64,000 bases of DNA from Flammeovirgaceae bacterium UBA5585 (GCA_002425185.1 DILT01000012.1:62001-126000), one strand, 5' to 3'; counted from the stretch's first letter, positions 51,102 through 60,796 are shown. Program-made: numbers and translations. The notes: a model not told the origin generated them from the sequence alone.

Positions 51102-51947
51102 ATGCTTTACTTTTTAAAACATGGTTGTATCGAATTGCTCATGGGAAGCATCCTCGCATTGTGCACCATCGAAGTGGAAGCACAAGGGACAAGCAATTCA
51201 CAACAGATCGAGGTGACGTTCAATAAGACATCGTCACTGGTATTTCCTGCAGTGATCAAATCGGTTGATCGTGGCAGCCGGGATGTGCTGGCACAAAAGG
51301 CAAAGGGCATTGAAAATGTCCTTCAACTTAAAGCCGCCAGACCCGGATTTACGGAAACCAACTTGACGGTGATCACGGCAGATGGGGAGATCCATCATTT
51401 CACGGTCAACTATTCAAAGGAACCGGAATCGCTGGTGTTGAAAATTGGCACAGATGGTAAAGACGATTCATCTGATTTACACAAGCTGATTTTCCAAACT
51501 GCGATGACGGAATCTGACCTGGAGAATTGTGCATCACAAATTGTGAATACAAAGCGAAGTGTTCGCTTTGTCAGTGAAAGTAAACATAAGATAGCACTGT
51601 CACTAAACGGCATCTACATCCGGGAAAATATCATCTTCTATCATTTCCGGATCAGGAATTCATCGAACATCAACTACGACACCGACTTCTTGAGATTCTA
51701 TGTGCAGGACAGGGCAAAGGTAAAACGTACTGCTTCGCAGGAGGTGGATATGAAACCGGTGTATGTGTATGGCGATGATCAACAGGTGGCGGCAAATACT
51801 ACTCAGGACATTGTCTATGCCCTGGAGAAATTTACCATCCCGGATGCCAAGCGGCTCCACATTGAAATGTTTGAAAAGAACGGTGGAAGAAACCTGGAGC
51901 TGTCCATCCGCAACAAGACCATTGTGAAAGCAAAGCTGATCAAATAG
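51102..51947 (+). CDS. traN: Conjugal transfer protein TraN (DUF4138)
   Basis: The ATG at 51102 is used; an in-frame TTG at 51078 is possible. The 281-aa protein has a hydrophobic N-terminus (HGCIELLMGSILALCTIEV) and VFPAVIKSVDRGSRDVLAQK, then VLQLKAARPGFTETNLTVIT and GIYIRENIIFYHFRIRNSS. This is the VirB9-like pattern of TraN. It is an outer-membrane-associated part of the channel, and its partner is TraM. Confidence 0.9.
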   Translation: MLYFLKHGCIELLMGSILALCTIEVEAQGTSNSQQIEVTFNKTSSLVFPAVIKSVDRGSRDVLAQKAKGIENVLQLKAARPGFTETNLTVITADGEIHHFTVNYSKEPESLVLKIGTDGKDDSSDLHKLIFQTAMTESDLENCASQIVNTKRSVRFVSESKHKIALSLNGIYIRENIIFYHFRIRNSSNINYDTDFLRFYVQDRAKVKRTASQEVDMKPVYVYGDDQQVAANTTQDIVYALEKFTIPDAKRLHIEMFEKNGGRNLELSIRNKTIVKAKLIK

Positions 51948-52009
51948 CGGATGAGTAAGCAATGCTTCATGATCAACATGAATATTACAAACTATTAAAC
52001 AACACATTT

Positions 52010-52801
52010 ATGAACGTCAAGAATTTGGAATTTCTAAAAGAGAGCCTGAAGTATTTAGGCTTTGGCGAAAAGTTGAATGCCGATCTTGAAAACAAGATCA
52101 AGGAACAACCGGCTGAGTTTAAACTAAGCATGGTTGGGGAGTTCAATAAGGGTGATGCAAAGGAAAAAGTGAATTATTCTCTTGATTTTAGAAAGTCTGA
52201 TCAGACTGATATGTATTTTTTCAACCGGTATCAGGCTACGCTGAAGAATGATGATCCTGAAAAAGAGAAATCACAAACGTTCTACATCACCAAGAATGCA
52301 GGCATCACAGCAAAGGAAGCCTACAACCTCCTGAGCGGCCGTGCCGTGAACAAAGACCTCGAAAACAAAGAGGGCCAACCCTTCAATGCATGGGTTCAAC
52401 TGGACTTCAACGAGAAAGACAAGAACAACAACTTCAAAGTGAAACAGTACCACCAGGGCTATGGGTACGACCTTGACAATGTGCTGAGACGTTATCCGAT
52501 CAAAGAACAGTTCAACGAGGAAGACAAGGCGAAGCTCATGAAATCGCTGGAAAAAGGAAACATTCAGCAGGTCACTTTCATCAAGGAAGGCAAAGAAGAA
52601 AAGATGTTTGTTTCGGCCAACCCGCAATACAAAACCCTTGACCTGTACGATTCAAAAATGGAGAAAAAATACCAGGGAATCGAGAAGAAGCAGAAGCAGG
52701 ACTCTGACAAATCCGAAGAGAAAAAGGAGACGGTGAAGCAGGATGCTGAAGAAGAAAGTGAGGGGAAGCGGAAATCGAAGAGGAAGGGGGTTGGAGTATA
52801 A
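52010..52801 (+). CDS. DUF3945-like conjugative-element protein
   Basis: The ATG at 52010 is preferred to one at 51962. The 263-aa protein is highly charged, with KESLKYLGFGEKLNADLENK, then DMYFFNRYQATLKND and LSGRAVNKDLENKEGQPFNA, the pattern of DUF3945 proteins of Bacteroidetes elements. The tail is a charged coil (EKKETVKQDAEEESEGKRKS). It may help DNA handling but no activity is known. The operon ends at the terminator 20 bp later. Confidence 0.72.
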   Translation: MNVKNLEFLKESLKYLGFGEKLNADLENKIKEQPAEFKLSMVGEFNKGDAKEKVNYSLDFRKSDQTDMYFFNRYQATLKNDDPEKEKSQTFYITKNAGITAKEAYNLLSGRAVNKDLENKEGQPFNAWVQLDFNEKDKNNNFKVKQYHQGYGYDLDNVLRRYPIKEQFNEEDKAKLMKSLEKGNIQQVTFIKEGKEEKMFVSANPQYKTLDLYDSKMEKKYQGIEKKQKQDSDKSEEKKETVKQDAEEESEGKRKSKRKGVGV

Positions 52802-52858
52802 CTCAATTTCATTTGAGTTAAAAGACCTGTCTGGATGGACAAGGCAGGTCTTTTTTTT
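52800..52858. terminator. Tandem hairpins ending the transfer operon, active in both directions
   Basis: The first hairpin (52800-52819) has AACTCAA/TTGAGTT arms. The second (52821-52853) has 9-bp arms AAAGACCTG and CAGGTCTTT followed by a run of T to 52858. On the other strand the second stem is also followed by TTT, so it can serve the convergent MFS gene as well. It marks the end of the visible transfer operon. Confidence 0.85.
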
Positions 52859-53044
52859 CACTATTCTGAAATCTTCTTCTTCTGCGATTTTTCCACATAC
52901 AATCATTCATCCATTCCAGGCTTGCAAGGATTGAAAAGATTTTAGTTTTAACGGGAATCTTATTTTATTTCCTCTATCATCTGTGCGATGGAACTGACCG
53001 TCCGGTTATGGGTATCAGATGAAAATTTCACATCACTTTTTTTA

Positions 53045-54241
53045 TCAGATTAAATTTACTGCCTTGTAACTGGCAGGCGAAGGAACGAGAACAAGGATAT
53101 ATACCATGATCAGAAGGGTAACACCGGATGAGAAAAGGAAAGTTGCCGGGGCTCCGAATGTCAACCATATCCATCCGGCCAATGTACTGGCTGCCATTAT
53201 ACAGATACTTTGAAATCCTGTATACGTTCCAATGGCTGTAGCTGTATCTTCTTTCTCCGCGATGTTACTAATCCAGGCTTTCGCCACGCTTTCAGTGGCG
53301 GCTGCGTATAGTCCATATAGAAAGAATAATACATAAAAGACCGGCAGCTCGTTGCTAATCGCCATTCCGGAATAAACAATGGCGAACAGTACAAAACCAA
53401 TCAGCATCGTTCGCTTAAAACCAATTTTGTCGCTCAATCCTCCCAACGGATAGGCAGCCAGAGCGTAGATGAGATTGTAAAAAACATAGACACTAATCAC
53501 GGAAGTATCATCAAGACCAGCTTCCTTCACTTTCAAAAGCAAAAATACGTCTGAGCTATTGATCAGTGTAAAAGCAAGAAGGGCAATAAGCAGTTTTCTA
53601 TAATTAACGGAGCTATCCTTCCAGTACTGAGCAAATGAAAACGCAGAGGCGGCCCCTAACTTAATGCGAGTATTGGCCTTCCTGTTTTCCCTGATCAAAA
53701 AAGTAAAACTGATAGCAAGAAGTCCCGGTATAAAAGCAATAACGAACAGCGGTTTGTAGTCACCAGGATTGAAGTACAAATAGAGAAGGGCCAACAAAGG
53801 CCCGAGTACTGCCCCCCATGTATCCATTGCCCGGTGAAGCCCAAACACCCTGCCTTTGGTTGCAGGTGTGGCTTCATCCGATAGCATAGCGTCCCGTGCC
53901 CCGGTACGTATTCCTTTTCCAAATCTATCAACCGTTCTTGAAAAGAAAATCCACAATGGATAAATGAATGCGGCCATCATTGGCTTGGAGATGGCACTGA
54001 GCAGATATCCCAACCGCACAAAAGGCAGTCGTTTGCCACTCACATCTGATAGTTTTCCGAAATAGCTTTTGCTTAAACCGGCTGTTGCTTCAGCCACACC
54101 TTCGAGAATACCAATGAGTAAAACAGAGAAGCCGATTTCTTTCAGGTACACTGGCATAACGGGGTAGAGCATTTCACTAGCCATGTCTGTGAACAGGCTG
54201 ACGAGCGATAATATCCAGACCGTACGTGTGATGATTTTCAA
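53045..54241 (-). CDS. MFS transporter
   Basis: The 398-aa protein has about 12 hydrophobic segments and the major facilitator signature in the first loops (YFGKLSDVSGKRLPFVRLGY, then VDRFGKGIRTGARDAMLSDE). It may export a drug or metabolite; the substrate is not evident. It is the first gene to the right of the transfer operon terminator and is convergent to it. Confidence 0.88.
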   Translation of the reverse strand: MKIITRTVWILSLVSLFTDMASEMLYPVMPVYLKEIGFSVLLIGILEGVAEATAGLSKSYFGKLSDVSGKRLPFVRLGYLLSAISKPMMAAFIYPLWIFFSRTVDRFGKGIRTGARDAMLSDEATPATKGRVFGLHRAMDTWGAVLGPLLALLYLYFNPGDYKPLFVIAFIPGLLAISFTFLIRENRKANTRIKLGAASAFSFAQYWKDSSVNYRKLLIALLAFTLINSSDVFLLLKVKEAGLDDTSVISVYVFYNLIYALAAYPLGGLSDKIGFKRTMLIGFVLFAIVYSGMAISNELPVFYVLFFLYGLYAAATESVAKAWISNIAEKEDTATAIGTYTGFQSICIMAASTLAGWIWLTFGAPATFLFSSGVTLLIMVYILVLVPSPASYKAVNLI

Positions 54242-54337
54242 TTCGTGTAAAATTGACTGGTCTTATTTTACTTCTATTCTGCGGCAAAAGTGACCTTCAT
54301 GAAAGATGATGACAGATTTGCGAGATTGATTTGATGA

Positions 54338-56704
54338 TTATTCCTCCCTTAAATTCTCTACTGGGTTTGTTCTTGATGCTCTAATGGTTTGTATTCCGGT
54401 AGTCAGTAACAAAATGACAACCATTACCAAAGCGGGTAAGATAAAGTGCGCAGCGGTTAGTTCTGCCTTGAACGCAAAATTGCTCAACCATTTGTTCATC
54501 CAGTAATACCCAAGTCCCCACGCAATCAATGTGGCAAATAAAATAACTCTTAAGTAACCTGAATAAATCCAGCCAATGAGTTGAAGCGCAGAGCCCCCAA
54601 ACACTTTTCGGATGCTTATTTCTTTGAGTTTACGATTCAACAGGAATGTAGTAAGTCCAATTAAACCTATTCCGGCAATAGCAATGGCGATTATTGAAAA
54701 AGAAGTGTAGGCCTTGCTCAATTGAGATTCGGATCCATACAATTGCTGGATTTTATCATTTAGAAAAAAATACTCCATTGGATACCCGGGATATATTTCT
54801 TGCCAACTTTTTTCGAGTGTTCTCAACTGATTTTGAGCATCACCACCTTCAACCTTTACCGAGACGAAGCGGAAATTCTGAGGATAGGAATACATGATTA
54901 AAGGTTCAATGGGAGAATGCAGTGTCGAATAATTGAAATCTTCAATTATACCAACCACTTTTCCTTTTACCTGTCCGGTAACTAATTGGCCTATGGGCTG
55001 TGATAAATTGAAATGCCTGACCGCAGCTTCATTCAGAACAACTTCGACAACGGTATCCTGTTTTTCCAAATCGGGCAAGCGACCCTCTTTTAGGTCGACT
55101 TTGTAGAGATCAAAGAAATTTTCATCAATGAAAAATGCTGCAATTGCCTGCTCTCCCATTTCGGAACCTGCAAACGTGTAGGTATAGGTGTAAGTGTTAT
55201 TGCATCCGGGTGTGCTGGATGAATAGCTTACATTTTCGATTCCGGGCAGTTGACTAATCTCATTAGCAATGGTGGAGTGCCTTTCATTTTGGGATCGATC
55301 TTTCACTGGTATTACGATGGTATGATCGCTACTGAAGCCTACCCTGGAGGATTTAAGAAACCTGAATTGCGTTGACACTATCCAGGTCTCGGTAATCAAT
55401 AAAATTGAAATGCAAAATTGGAACGCAATTAATATCGTGCGTATCGATGACTTACTCGTCAACTTTCCATGTGGTTTCGATATTCTCAAAATATTCAATC
55501 TGTCGGCCTGAACGGTTGGGGCAATGCCTGAAAGGAATCCGATAAGTGCTGTCAATATCAATGCCGGTGCAAACAACCATTGAACATTTAAAATTGAAAT
55601 TTGCTTTCCTGTAATGATATTAAAATAAGGCAGAGCAACAGAAACCAGCACGAGGGACATTAGCAAGGCAATCGTGCAAATCAATATCGACTCAATCCAG
55701 AAATAGATTGTCAAATGAAATCTCCGGGCGCCAAGCACTTTCTGAATAGAAATTTCTTTGAAACGGGTTGTCAACGTGGCCGTAGATAGATTCGTGAAAT
55801 TAGCACAAGCCATCAGGAGAATAAACAAAGCAATGGTGCCAAGAATATAAGAATAACTTTCATGGCTGTTGGGAGTTATCTCATCCTTGCGGTCCGAATG
55901 CAAATGAATAGACTTCAAAGGATGTAGGTAAAGTGTCTCTTTTTCAGAAACCCATTCGGGTGCATTCTTTTTAATCAAGTCAGGAAGTTTTGATTCAAGC
56001 TGATTAGGGGTTGAACCTTTGGTCAAAAGCACGTAAGTATAGTGATCCATCCAGCCCCAGTGAGTGAGTCGTTTTTCTCCAAGCAGATCGTCCAGTGAAG
56101 AGAAGGTGATAAACGCATCGGCAACAAAATGTGAATTAGCGGGTACTTCACTCAGGATACCGGATATTTTTAAGTCAACCACGTTGTTGAGGCGCAAAGT
56201 CTTACCAATGGGATCATCGTTGGTAAAATATTTCCTGGCGAGAGATTCAGTAATCACTATTGAATTTTTCTCCTTCAGTGCTAAAGCAGGATTTCCGTTT
56301 GCCAACGTAAAATCAAACACATCGAAAAGAGTACTATCAGCAAAAAAGATTCTCTCTTCATAGAATTTGATCTCATTGTAGCTGAGCAAATCAGTTCCGG
56401 GATTTTTACGCAACCGCACTACCTTGTCAACCTCGGGATAAGCTCCGTGGAGATACTGTCCAATAGGGGCGCTCGTTCTAGCCCAATTCACAGTATTACC
56501 CTCTTCTGCAAAATCCAGTACGATTCTATAAATAAGGTCAGCATTCTTGTGATATGCATCAAAACTGTACTCATCATAAATGAATGTGGCAATCAAAAAC
56601 ACACACGCTAATCCTATTGACAATCCGCTAATGTTTATGCAAGTGAACAGCCTGTTCTTGTGGAACAAATTGCGAATGCTTAGTTGAAAGAATGAGCGGA
56701 TCAT
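54338..56704 (-). CDS. ABC transporter permease (MacB/FtsX-like, Bacteroidota type)
   Basis: The 788-aa protein is a double FtsX-type permease: an N-terminal helix (LFTCINISGLSIGLACVFLI), a periplasmic MacB-like core, three helices with FKEISIQKVLGARRFHLTIY, then a second copy of the set with LKEISIRKVFGGSALQLIGW. The partner ATPase is not adjacent, which is common in this family. It probably works in efflux, lipoprotein or peptide export. Confidence 0.9.
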   Translation of the reverse strand: MIRSFFQLSIRNLFHKNRLFTCINISGLSIGLACVFLIATFIYDEYSFDAYHKNADLIYRIVLDFAEEGNTVNWARTSAPIGQYLHGAYPEVDKVVRLRKNPGTDLLSYNEIKFYEERIFFADSTLFDVFDFTLANGNPALALKEKNSIVITESLARKYFTNDDPIGKTLRLNNVVDLKISGILSEVPANSHFVADAFITFSSLDDLLGEKRLTHWGWMDHYTYVLLTKGSTPNQLESKLPDLIKKNAPEWVSEKETLYLHPLKSIHLHSDRKDEITPNSHESYSYILGTIALFILLMACANFTNLSTATLTTRFKEISIQKVLGARRFHLTIYFWIESILICTIALLMSLVLVSVALPYFNIITGKQISILNVQWLFAPALILTALIGFLSGIAPTVQADRLNILRISKPHGKLTSKSSIRTILIAFQFCISILLITETWIVSTQFRFLKSSRVGFSSDHTIVIPVKDRSQNERHSTIANEISQLPGIENVSYSSSTPGCNNTYTYTYTFAGSEMGEQAIAAFFIDENFFDLYKVDLKEGRLPDLEKQDTVVEVVLNEAAVRHFNLSQPIGQLVTGQVKGKVVGIIEDFNYSTLHSPIEPLIMYSYPQNFRFVSVKVEGGDAQNQLRTLEKSWQEIYPGYPMEYFFLNDKIQQLYGSESQLSKAYTSFSIIAIAIAGIGLIGLTTFLLNRKLKEISIRKVFGGSALQLIGWIYSGYLRVILFATLIAWGLGYYWMNKWLSNFAFKAELTAAHFILPALVMVVILLLTTGIQTIRASRTNPVENLREE

Positions 56705-56811
56705 TGTCTATGAGATGATGTTATAAATTTACAGCAATAAAAGGATGACAGGAACTACCGTTCTAGTTTCAATAAGACAATAGGCGTTTTTATCCAAGTC
56801 AAAAAGGAAAA

Positions 56812-57465
56812 CTAAACCTCCACCCAAATCCTTTCCGCTACCTGGTGCGTCAGCAGTATTTCTTTTTTCGACTTGTGTTGCAGGGTGATGGAGCCATCGA
56901 AGAATTCTCTCTTCATCACGGTTACGCTATCACCAATCTGCAAACCCTTTGCGTTCAGGTGGTCGAGGAATGATTTTTCATCTTCGGTAACTGCAGTGAT
57001 GGTAGCGGTTAATCCTTCTGCGAGGTCACTTAGGGAAGTGCCCTTTTGCGCGTGAATTTTTCCGCTGCTGTCTGGGATAGGTTCGCCATGCGGGTCGAAT
57101 TTCGGATAGTCCAACAGTTCATCAATACGCTCGTAAAAGCGAGATGAGTTTACGTGTTCCAACTGTTCGGCTATGTCGTGCACTTCCTCCCAACCAAGCC
57201 CAAGCACTTTTACCAAAAACAACTCAGCAAGCCGGTGTTTCCGCACAATACCGAGGGCTTCTTTTTTTCCCTTTTCGGTAAGTTTGATGCCTTGGTAAGG
57301 CGCATAGGCAACCAGTTTCTTGGCAGCAAGGCGCTTTATCATGCTGTTCACCGTGGGCAGCTTTACCTCCAGTTTTTTGGCCAGTTCCGAAACATAAACC
57401 TCTCCCGTTGCCTGCGATAAAGCGTAGATGGACTTGATATAATTTTCCTCAGTCAGCGACCCCAT
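56812..57465 (-). CDS. DtxR/MntR-type metal-dependent repressor
   Basis: The 217-aa protein has the DtxR-type N-terminal winged helix (YVSELAKKLEVKLPTVNSM, then YQGIKLTEKGKKEALGIV) and metal-binding dimerisation helices (RKHRLAELFLVKVLGLGWEE, VHDIAEQLEHV), and an SH3-like C-terminal FeoA-type domain (IGDSVTVMKREFFDGSITLQ). It senses Fe(II) or Mn(II). It is divergent from the cytochrome operon, with a palindrome between them. Confidence 0.92.
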   Translation of the reverse strand: MGSLTEENYIKSIYALSQATGEVYVSELAKKLEVKLPTVNSMIKRLAAKKLVAYAPYQGIKLTEKGKKEALGIVRKHRLAELFLVKVLGLGWEEVHDIAEQLEHVNSSRFYERIDELLDYPKFDPHGEPIPDSSGKIHAQKGTSLSDLAEGLTATITAVTEDEKSFLDHLNAKGLQIGDSVTVMKREFFDGSITLQHKSKKEILLTHQVAERIWVEV

Positions 57466-57520
57466 TTTCTGCTTTTCAGATAAAAATATGGCTTTTTGTT
57501 AACATCGTAAAATTTAAATA

Positions 57521-57534
57521 TTAGAGCAATCTAA
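57521..57534. promoter_or_regulatory. Candidate DtxR/MntR operator
   Basis: TTAGA, GCAA, TCTAA is a perfect 5-bp inverted repeat in the 102-bp divergent region between the repressor and the di-heme operon. It resembles the TTAGG-type half-sites of DtxR/MntR operators. It is placed about 20 bp upstream of a -7 box (57555), so a bound repressor would block the -33 region. Metal-dependent regulation of the operon follows by inference. Confidence 0.55.
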
Positions 57535-57554
57535 CATTTTATTTAAACTAATCG

Positions 57555-57562
57555 TACTTTTG
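57555..57562 (+). promoter_or_regulatory. -7 promoter element of the di-heme/Rieske/porin operon
   Basis: TACTTTTG matches the Bacteroidota -7 consensus TAnnTTTG. The gene ATG begins 6 bases downstream, so the mRNA would have almost no leader. No good TTTG -33 box is seen at the expected place, where the palindrome TTAGAGCAATCTAA lies instead. Confidence 0.5.
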
Positions 57563-57567
57563 AAAGT

Positions 57568-58749
57568 ATGAACCGAAAAACAATATTCGTTGGACTAATC
57601 CTGCTGGCCGCATGTGAAGAGTTCCAGCCCAAGGCTCCGCAGGAATATGAACTACTGGATGGCCCGGTATCTGGCTTAACCGAAACAGAGAACCTCCAGT
57701 TTCTAAAGGGAGATGTAGCATTCAATGATGAAGTGTTCATCCCGGCTACCGGACTGGGTCCACTGTTCGTGGCAAACTCCTGCGGCAGTTGTCACCCGGG
57801 TGATGGAAAGGGACATCCTTTTACCACGCTCACGCGGTTTGGGCAAACCGATGAAACGGGGAATCAATATTTGAACGCAGGCGGCCCTCAGCTTCAGCAC
57901 CGCGCTATTCCGGGTTACAAGGCGGAACAAATTCCGGTATCAACAACTTATTCTAGTTTCACACCACCTGCTGTCACAGGCTTGGGGTTCCTTGATGCGG
58001 TAAGCGATGAAGATATTCTCGCATGGGCTGATCCTGACGATGACAATGGCGATGGGATCAGCGGAGTTCCGAATTGGATAGAAGCGAAAGATTACGTTAC
58101 GCTCCGGCCCAACAGCATCACTCAAAATGGAAAGTACATCGGCCGGTTTGGAAAGAAAGGTGCTGTCTACGATCTGCTTCAGCAAACCGCAACAGCATAC
58201 AATGAAGATATTGGTATAACGTCTACTTACGAGGCAATCGACACGTACCTGGGTGTGGAATACGATCCCGAAGTCTCCAACCAGACAATTCAAGATGTAG
58301 TGTTCTACCTCAAGACACTCAAAGCGCCAGTTCCCCGCAAGGAGAATGCTGAGATACTTTTTGGTAAAGAAATTTTTTCAACCATCGGATGTGCCACGTG
58401 TCACCGCCCTGAAATGAAAACTGGTGCAAGTCCGATCGCTGCTTTGTCCAACAAAACGTTTTATCCCTACACCGACCTTTTGCTTCACGACATGGGCCCA
58501 TCCCTTGACGATGGTTACACGGAAGGTTCGGCCAAAACATACGAGTGGCGGACTCCTCCATTATGGGGTCTTGGCCTTTCAAAGAATTCTCAGGGTGGTC
58601 AATATTTTCTCATGCACGATGGCCGGGCAAGGAGTATCGAACAGGCTATTCAGATGCATAGCGGTGAAGGCATGCAGAGCGGGGAAAGTTTTGAATCGCT
58701 GACAGGTGAAGACAAAAGAAAACTGATAAAGTTCCTGGAAAGCCTATGA
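57568..58749 (+). CDS. Di-heme oxidoreductase/peroxidase-like c-type cytochrome lipoprotein (DUF1111)
   Basis: The lipobox LILLAAC is near the N-terminus. Two CXXCH heme sites are present: CGSCHPGDGKGH near residue 70 and CATCHRPEMKTG near residue 275. The segment TPPLWGLGLSKN, then YFLMHDGRARSIEQAI is typical for DUF1111/thiol-oxidoreductase-like proteins. The family is often located with iron-uptake genes in Bacteroidota. The gene overlaps the Rieske gene by 4 bp (ATGA). Confidence 0.9.
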   Translation: MNRKTIFVGLILLAACEEFQPKAPQEYELLDGPVSGLTETENLQFLKGDVAFNDEVFIPATGLGPLFVANSCGSCHPGDGKGHPFTTLTRFGQTDETGNQYLNAGGPQLQHRAIPGYKAEQIPVSTTYSSFTPPAVTGLGFLDAVSDEDILAWADPDDDNGDGISGVPNWIEAKDYVTLRPNSITQNGKYIGRFGKKGAVYDLLQQTATAYNEDIGITSTYEAIDTYLGVEYDPEVSNQTIQDVVFYLKTLKAPVPRKENAEILFGKEIFSTIGCATCHRPEMKTGASPIAALSNKTFYPYTDLLLHDMGPSLDDGYTEGSAKTYEWRTPPLWGLGLSKNSQGGQYFLMHDGRARSIEQAIQMHSGEGMQSGESFESLTGEDKRKLIKFLESL

Positions 58750-59189
58750 TCAACAGACGCGAATTTGTTTCGAGGGCATGCATGGCCTGTTTGGGTGGAG
58801 GGCTGATCTCAGCGATGCTGTCTTCCTGCCAGGCTACGCACTACGTAGGTGGTGTTCTCGAACAAGGTGGTATTGCCGTCAGTAAGTCGGACTTCACTTA
58901 CTATAAAAAGGACAAACCTTTCACCCGGGCATTCATTGTGGTCGAACATGACAAACTGGAATACCCGATCTACCTGTATCGGCAATCTGACAATGAATAC
59001 AGTGCCCTCTGGATGAAATGCACCCACCAGGGGTCGGAACTGCAGGCTTCGGGAGATCATTTGTACTGTTCAAGTCACGGCAGCGAATTTGATAAGAACG
59101 GAGCCGTGATCACGGGTCCTGCCGAACAAAGTCTCCGGTCTTTTCCGGTGTCTGTTGTGGACGATAAAATCTTAATAAGATTAGCATGA
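58746..59189 (+). CDS. Rieske [2Fe-2S] protein
   Basis: The N-terminus carries an export signal with a lipobox-like Cys (ISAMLSSC) after INRREFVSRAC. The Rieske cluster ligands are in MKCTHQGSELQ (Cys-X-His) and LYCSSHGSEFD (Cys-X2-His). The length of 147 aa fits a small periplasmic single-domain Rieske. It presumably exchanges electrons with the cytochrome encoded upstream. Confidence 0.92.
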   Translation: MINRREFVSRACMACLGGGLISAMLSSCQATHYVGGVLEQGGIAVSKSDFTYYKKDKPFTRAFIVVEHDKLEYPIYLYRQSDNEYSALWMKCTHQGSELQASGDHLYCSSHGSEFDKNGAVITGPAEQSLRSFPVSVVDDKILIRLA

Positions 59190-60418
59190 GCATAAAAGTC
59201 AGGTTTCTTTTCCTCATCCTTTTGCTGACCGGAAGCGAAGCATTTGGTCAAATCGATTCAACGCTCTTTAGGCGAACAGCAAGAGATACTTCAAAAGTAT
59301 ACCTCAATATGGATGCGGTATATAACCGGCCATTCCTTGCTGTAGGCAAGCTCCCTGTATCAATTGGTGGATACGTGGAAGCAAACTGGCAGCACCTGGG
59401 AACGGATGGTATCACCGAAGGGCACCAGTTCCAGATGCGAAGGCTTACACTGTTCGTTGCGTCCACTATTTACAGGCGTATCAAATTCTTGTCAGAGATT
59501 GAGTTTGAAGACGGAACCAAGGAAATTAATATCGAGTTCGCCTCTGTCGACATTGAGTTTCATCCACTATTCAATTTACGTGGTGGAATTGTAATGAATC
59601 CAATTGGCGCTTTCAATCAGAACCATGACGGGCCAAAGTGGGAGTTTATAGACCGGCCAGTTTCTGCAACGCAGATGCTTCCGGCTACGTGGAGCAATGT
59701 AGGATTTGGAGTTTTTGGCAAGCTTTATCGAAACAACTGGGTATATGCTTATGAAGCGTATCTGACCAATGGCTTTGATGACAAGATTATTTTAAACTCA
59801 GAAAACAAAACTTTCCTGCCTGCTTCGAAAGAGAATCCAGAGCGATTCGAGGAGAGTTTCAATGGTGTTCCGCTGATAACGGCAAAGACAGCGTTAAGGA
59901 ACAAGACGATTGGTGAACTAGGCCTTTCATATATGGGCGGGGTTTACAACAAGTTCCAGGAGGACGGACTCGTTTTTGACAAAAAGAGAGGGGTACATGT
60001 TTTCGCTGTCGACATCAACACAACGTTGCCTCTGATATCGACTTGGGTGAACGCGGAAATAGCATGGGTGAATGTAGATGTTCCAGATACTTATAGCCAG
60101 CAGTACGGCAGTAAGCAGGTGGGTGGATTTGTTGACATTGTTCAACCCATCTTTAAGGGATCAATATTCGGATTCGAGCGATCTGTGGTTAATATTGCTT
60201 TTCGGGCGGAATATGTCGATTGGAACAAAGGCACCTTTAATGAAACTGGAACTAAGATCCACGAAGAGTTTGTATCTATAATACCAGCTCTGAGTTGGAG
60301 GCCGACAAGACAAACGGTCATAAGGTTGAATTACCGTTATAAGTGGCAAACCGACCTTTTTGGCAATCCTGCTTCCAGAACAGCCGGCTTCCAAATGGGT
60401 TTTTCCTCATATTTCTAA
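59186..60418 (+). CDS. OprO/OprP-like outer-membrane porin
   Basis: The 410-aa protein has a signal peptide (VRFLFLILLLTGSEAFGQ), repeated beta-strand segments, and the family pattern VNIEFHPLFNLRGGIVMNPI-like FHPLFNLRGGIVMNPIGA, then WSNVGFGVFGKLY and a C-terminal Phe. It is co-translated with the Rieske protein (ATGA overlap). Together the three genes suggest redox-assisted uptake of an ion such as iron or phosphate. Confidence 0.85.
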   Translation: MSIKVRFLFLILLLTGSEAFGQIDSTLFRRTARDTSKVYLNMDAVYNRPFLAVGKLPVSIGGYVEANWQHLGTDGITEGHQFQMRRLTLFVASTIYRRIKFLSEIEFEDGTKEINIEFASVDIEFHPLFNLRGGIVMNPIGAFNQNHDGPKWEFIDRPVSATQMLPATWSNVGFGVFGKLYRNNWVYAYEAYLTNGFDDKIILNSENKTFLPASKENPERFEESFNGVPLITAKTALRNKTIGELGLSYMGGVYNKFQEDGLVFDKKRGVHVFAVDINTTLPLISTWVNAEIAWVNVDVPDTYSQQYGSKQVGGFVDIVQPIFKGSIFGFERSVVNIAFRAEYVDWNKGTFNETGTKIHEEFVSIIPALSWRPTRQTVIRLNYRYKWQTDLFGNPASRTAGFQMGFSSYF

Positions 60419-60472
60419 AGAAAAAGACATTTGCAACCCGATTGCATCGTTTTTAAGCCTAAATTCGCGTCC

Positions 60473-60796
60473 GTGAAACAAGTCGTGAGCATACTTTTGG
60501 CCGTTTTCATCGCATTCGTTGCGTGCTATCCGTGCAATGACTTAGACACCTATCCCGATAATAAAAAAGCTCCTTCCAACGAGGTCTTGAGTGCAAAGGT
60601 TGATCAGTCGTCTGGCCAACCAGACAGTTGCTCTCCGTTTTGTGTTTGCAATTGTTGCACATCGACAATTAGTCCACCTAAGTATTTCACCTTCGCATTT
60701 TACAGTGAACAGATCGAGAGCCCAAATTTTCACGTTAAACCTCGGTCTGCTCAAACAGTTTTGCTTCCGATCTGGCAACCTCCTAGGCTTGCTTAG
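60473..60796 (+). CDS. Small Cys-rich exported protein (DUF6660-like)
   Basis: The start is taken as GTG at 60473, giving a signal peptide (VVSILLAVFIAFVACYPCND). An ATG at 60431 in the same frame is also possible. The mature part is Cys-rich (CSPFCVCNCCTSTISPPK). Such DUF6660 proteins regularly precede heavy-metal efflux genes in Bacteroidota, as here. A role in metal sensing or binding is inferred. Confidence 0.7.
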   Translation: MKQVVSILLAVFIAFVACYPCNDLDTYPDNKKAPSNEVLSAKVDQSSGQPDSCSPFCVCNCCTSTISPPKYFTFAFYSEQIESPNFHVKPRSAQTVLLPIWQPPRLA

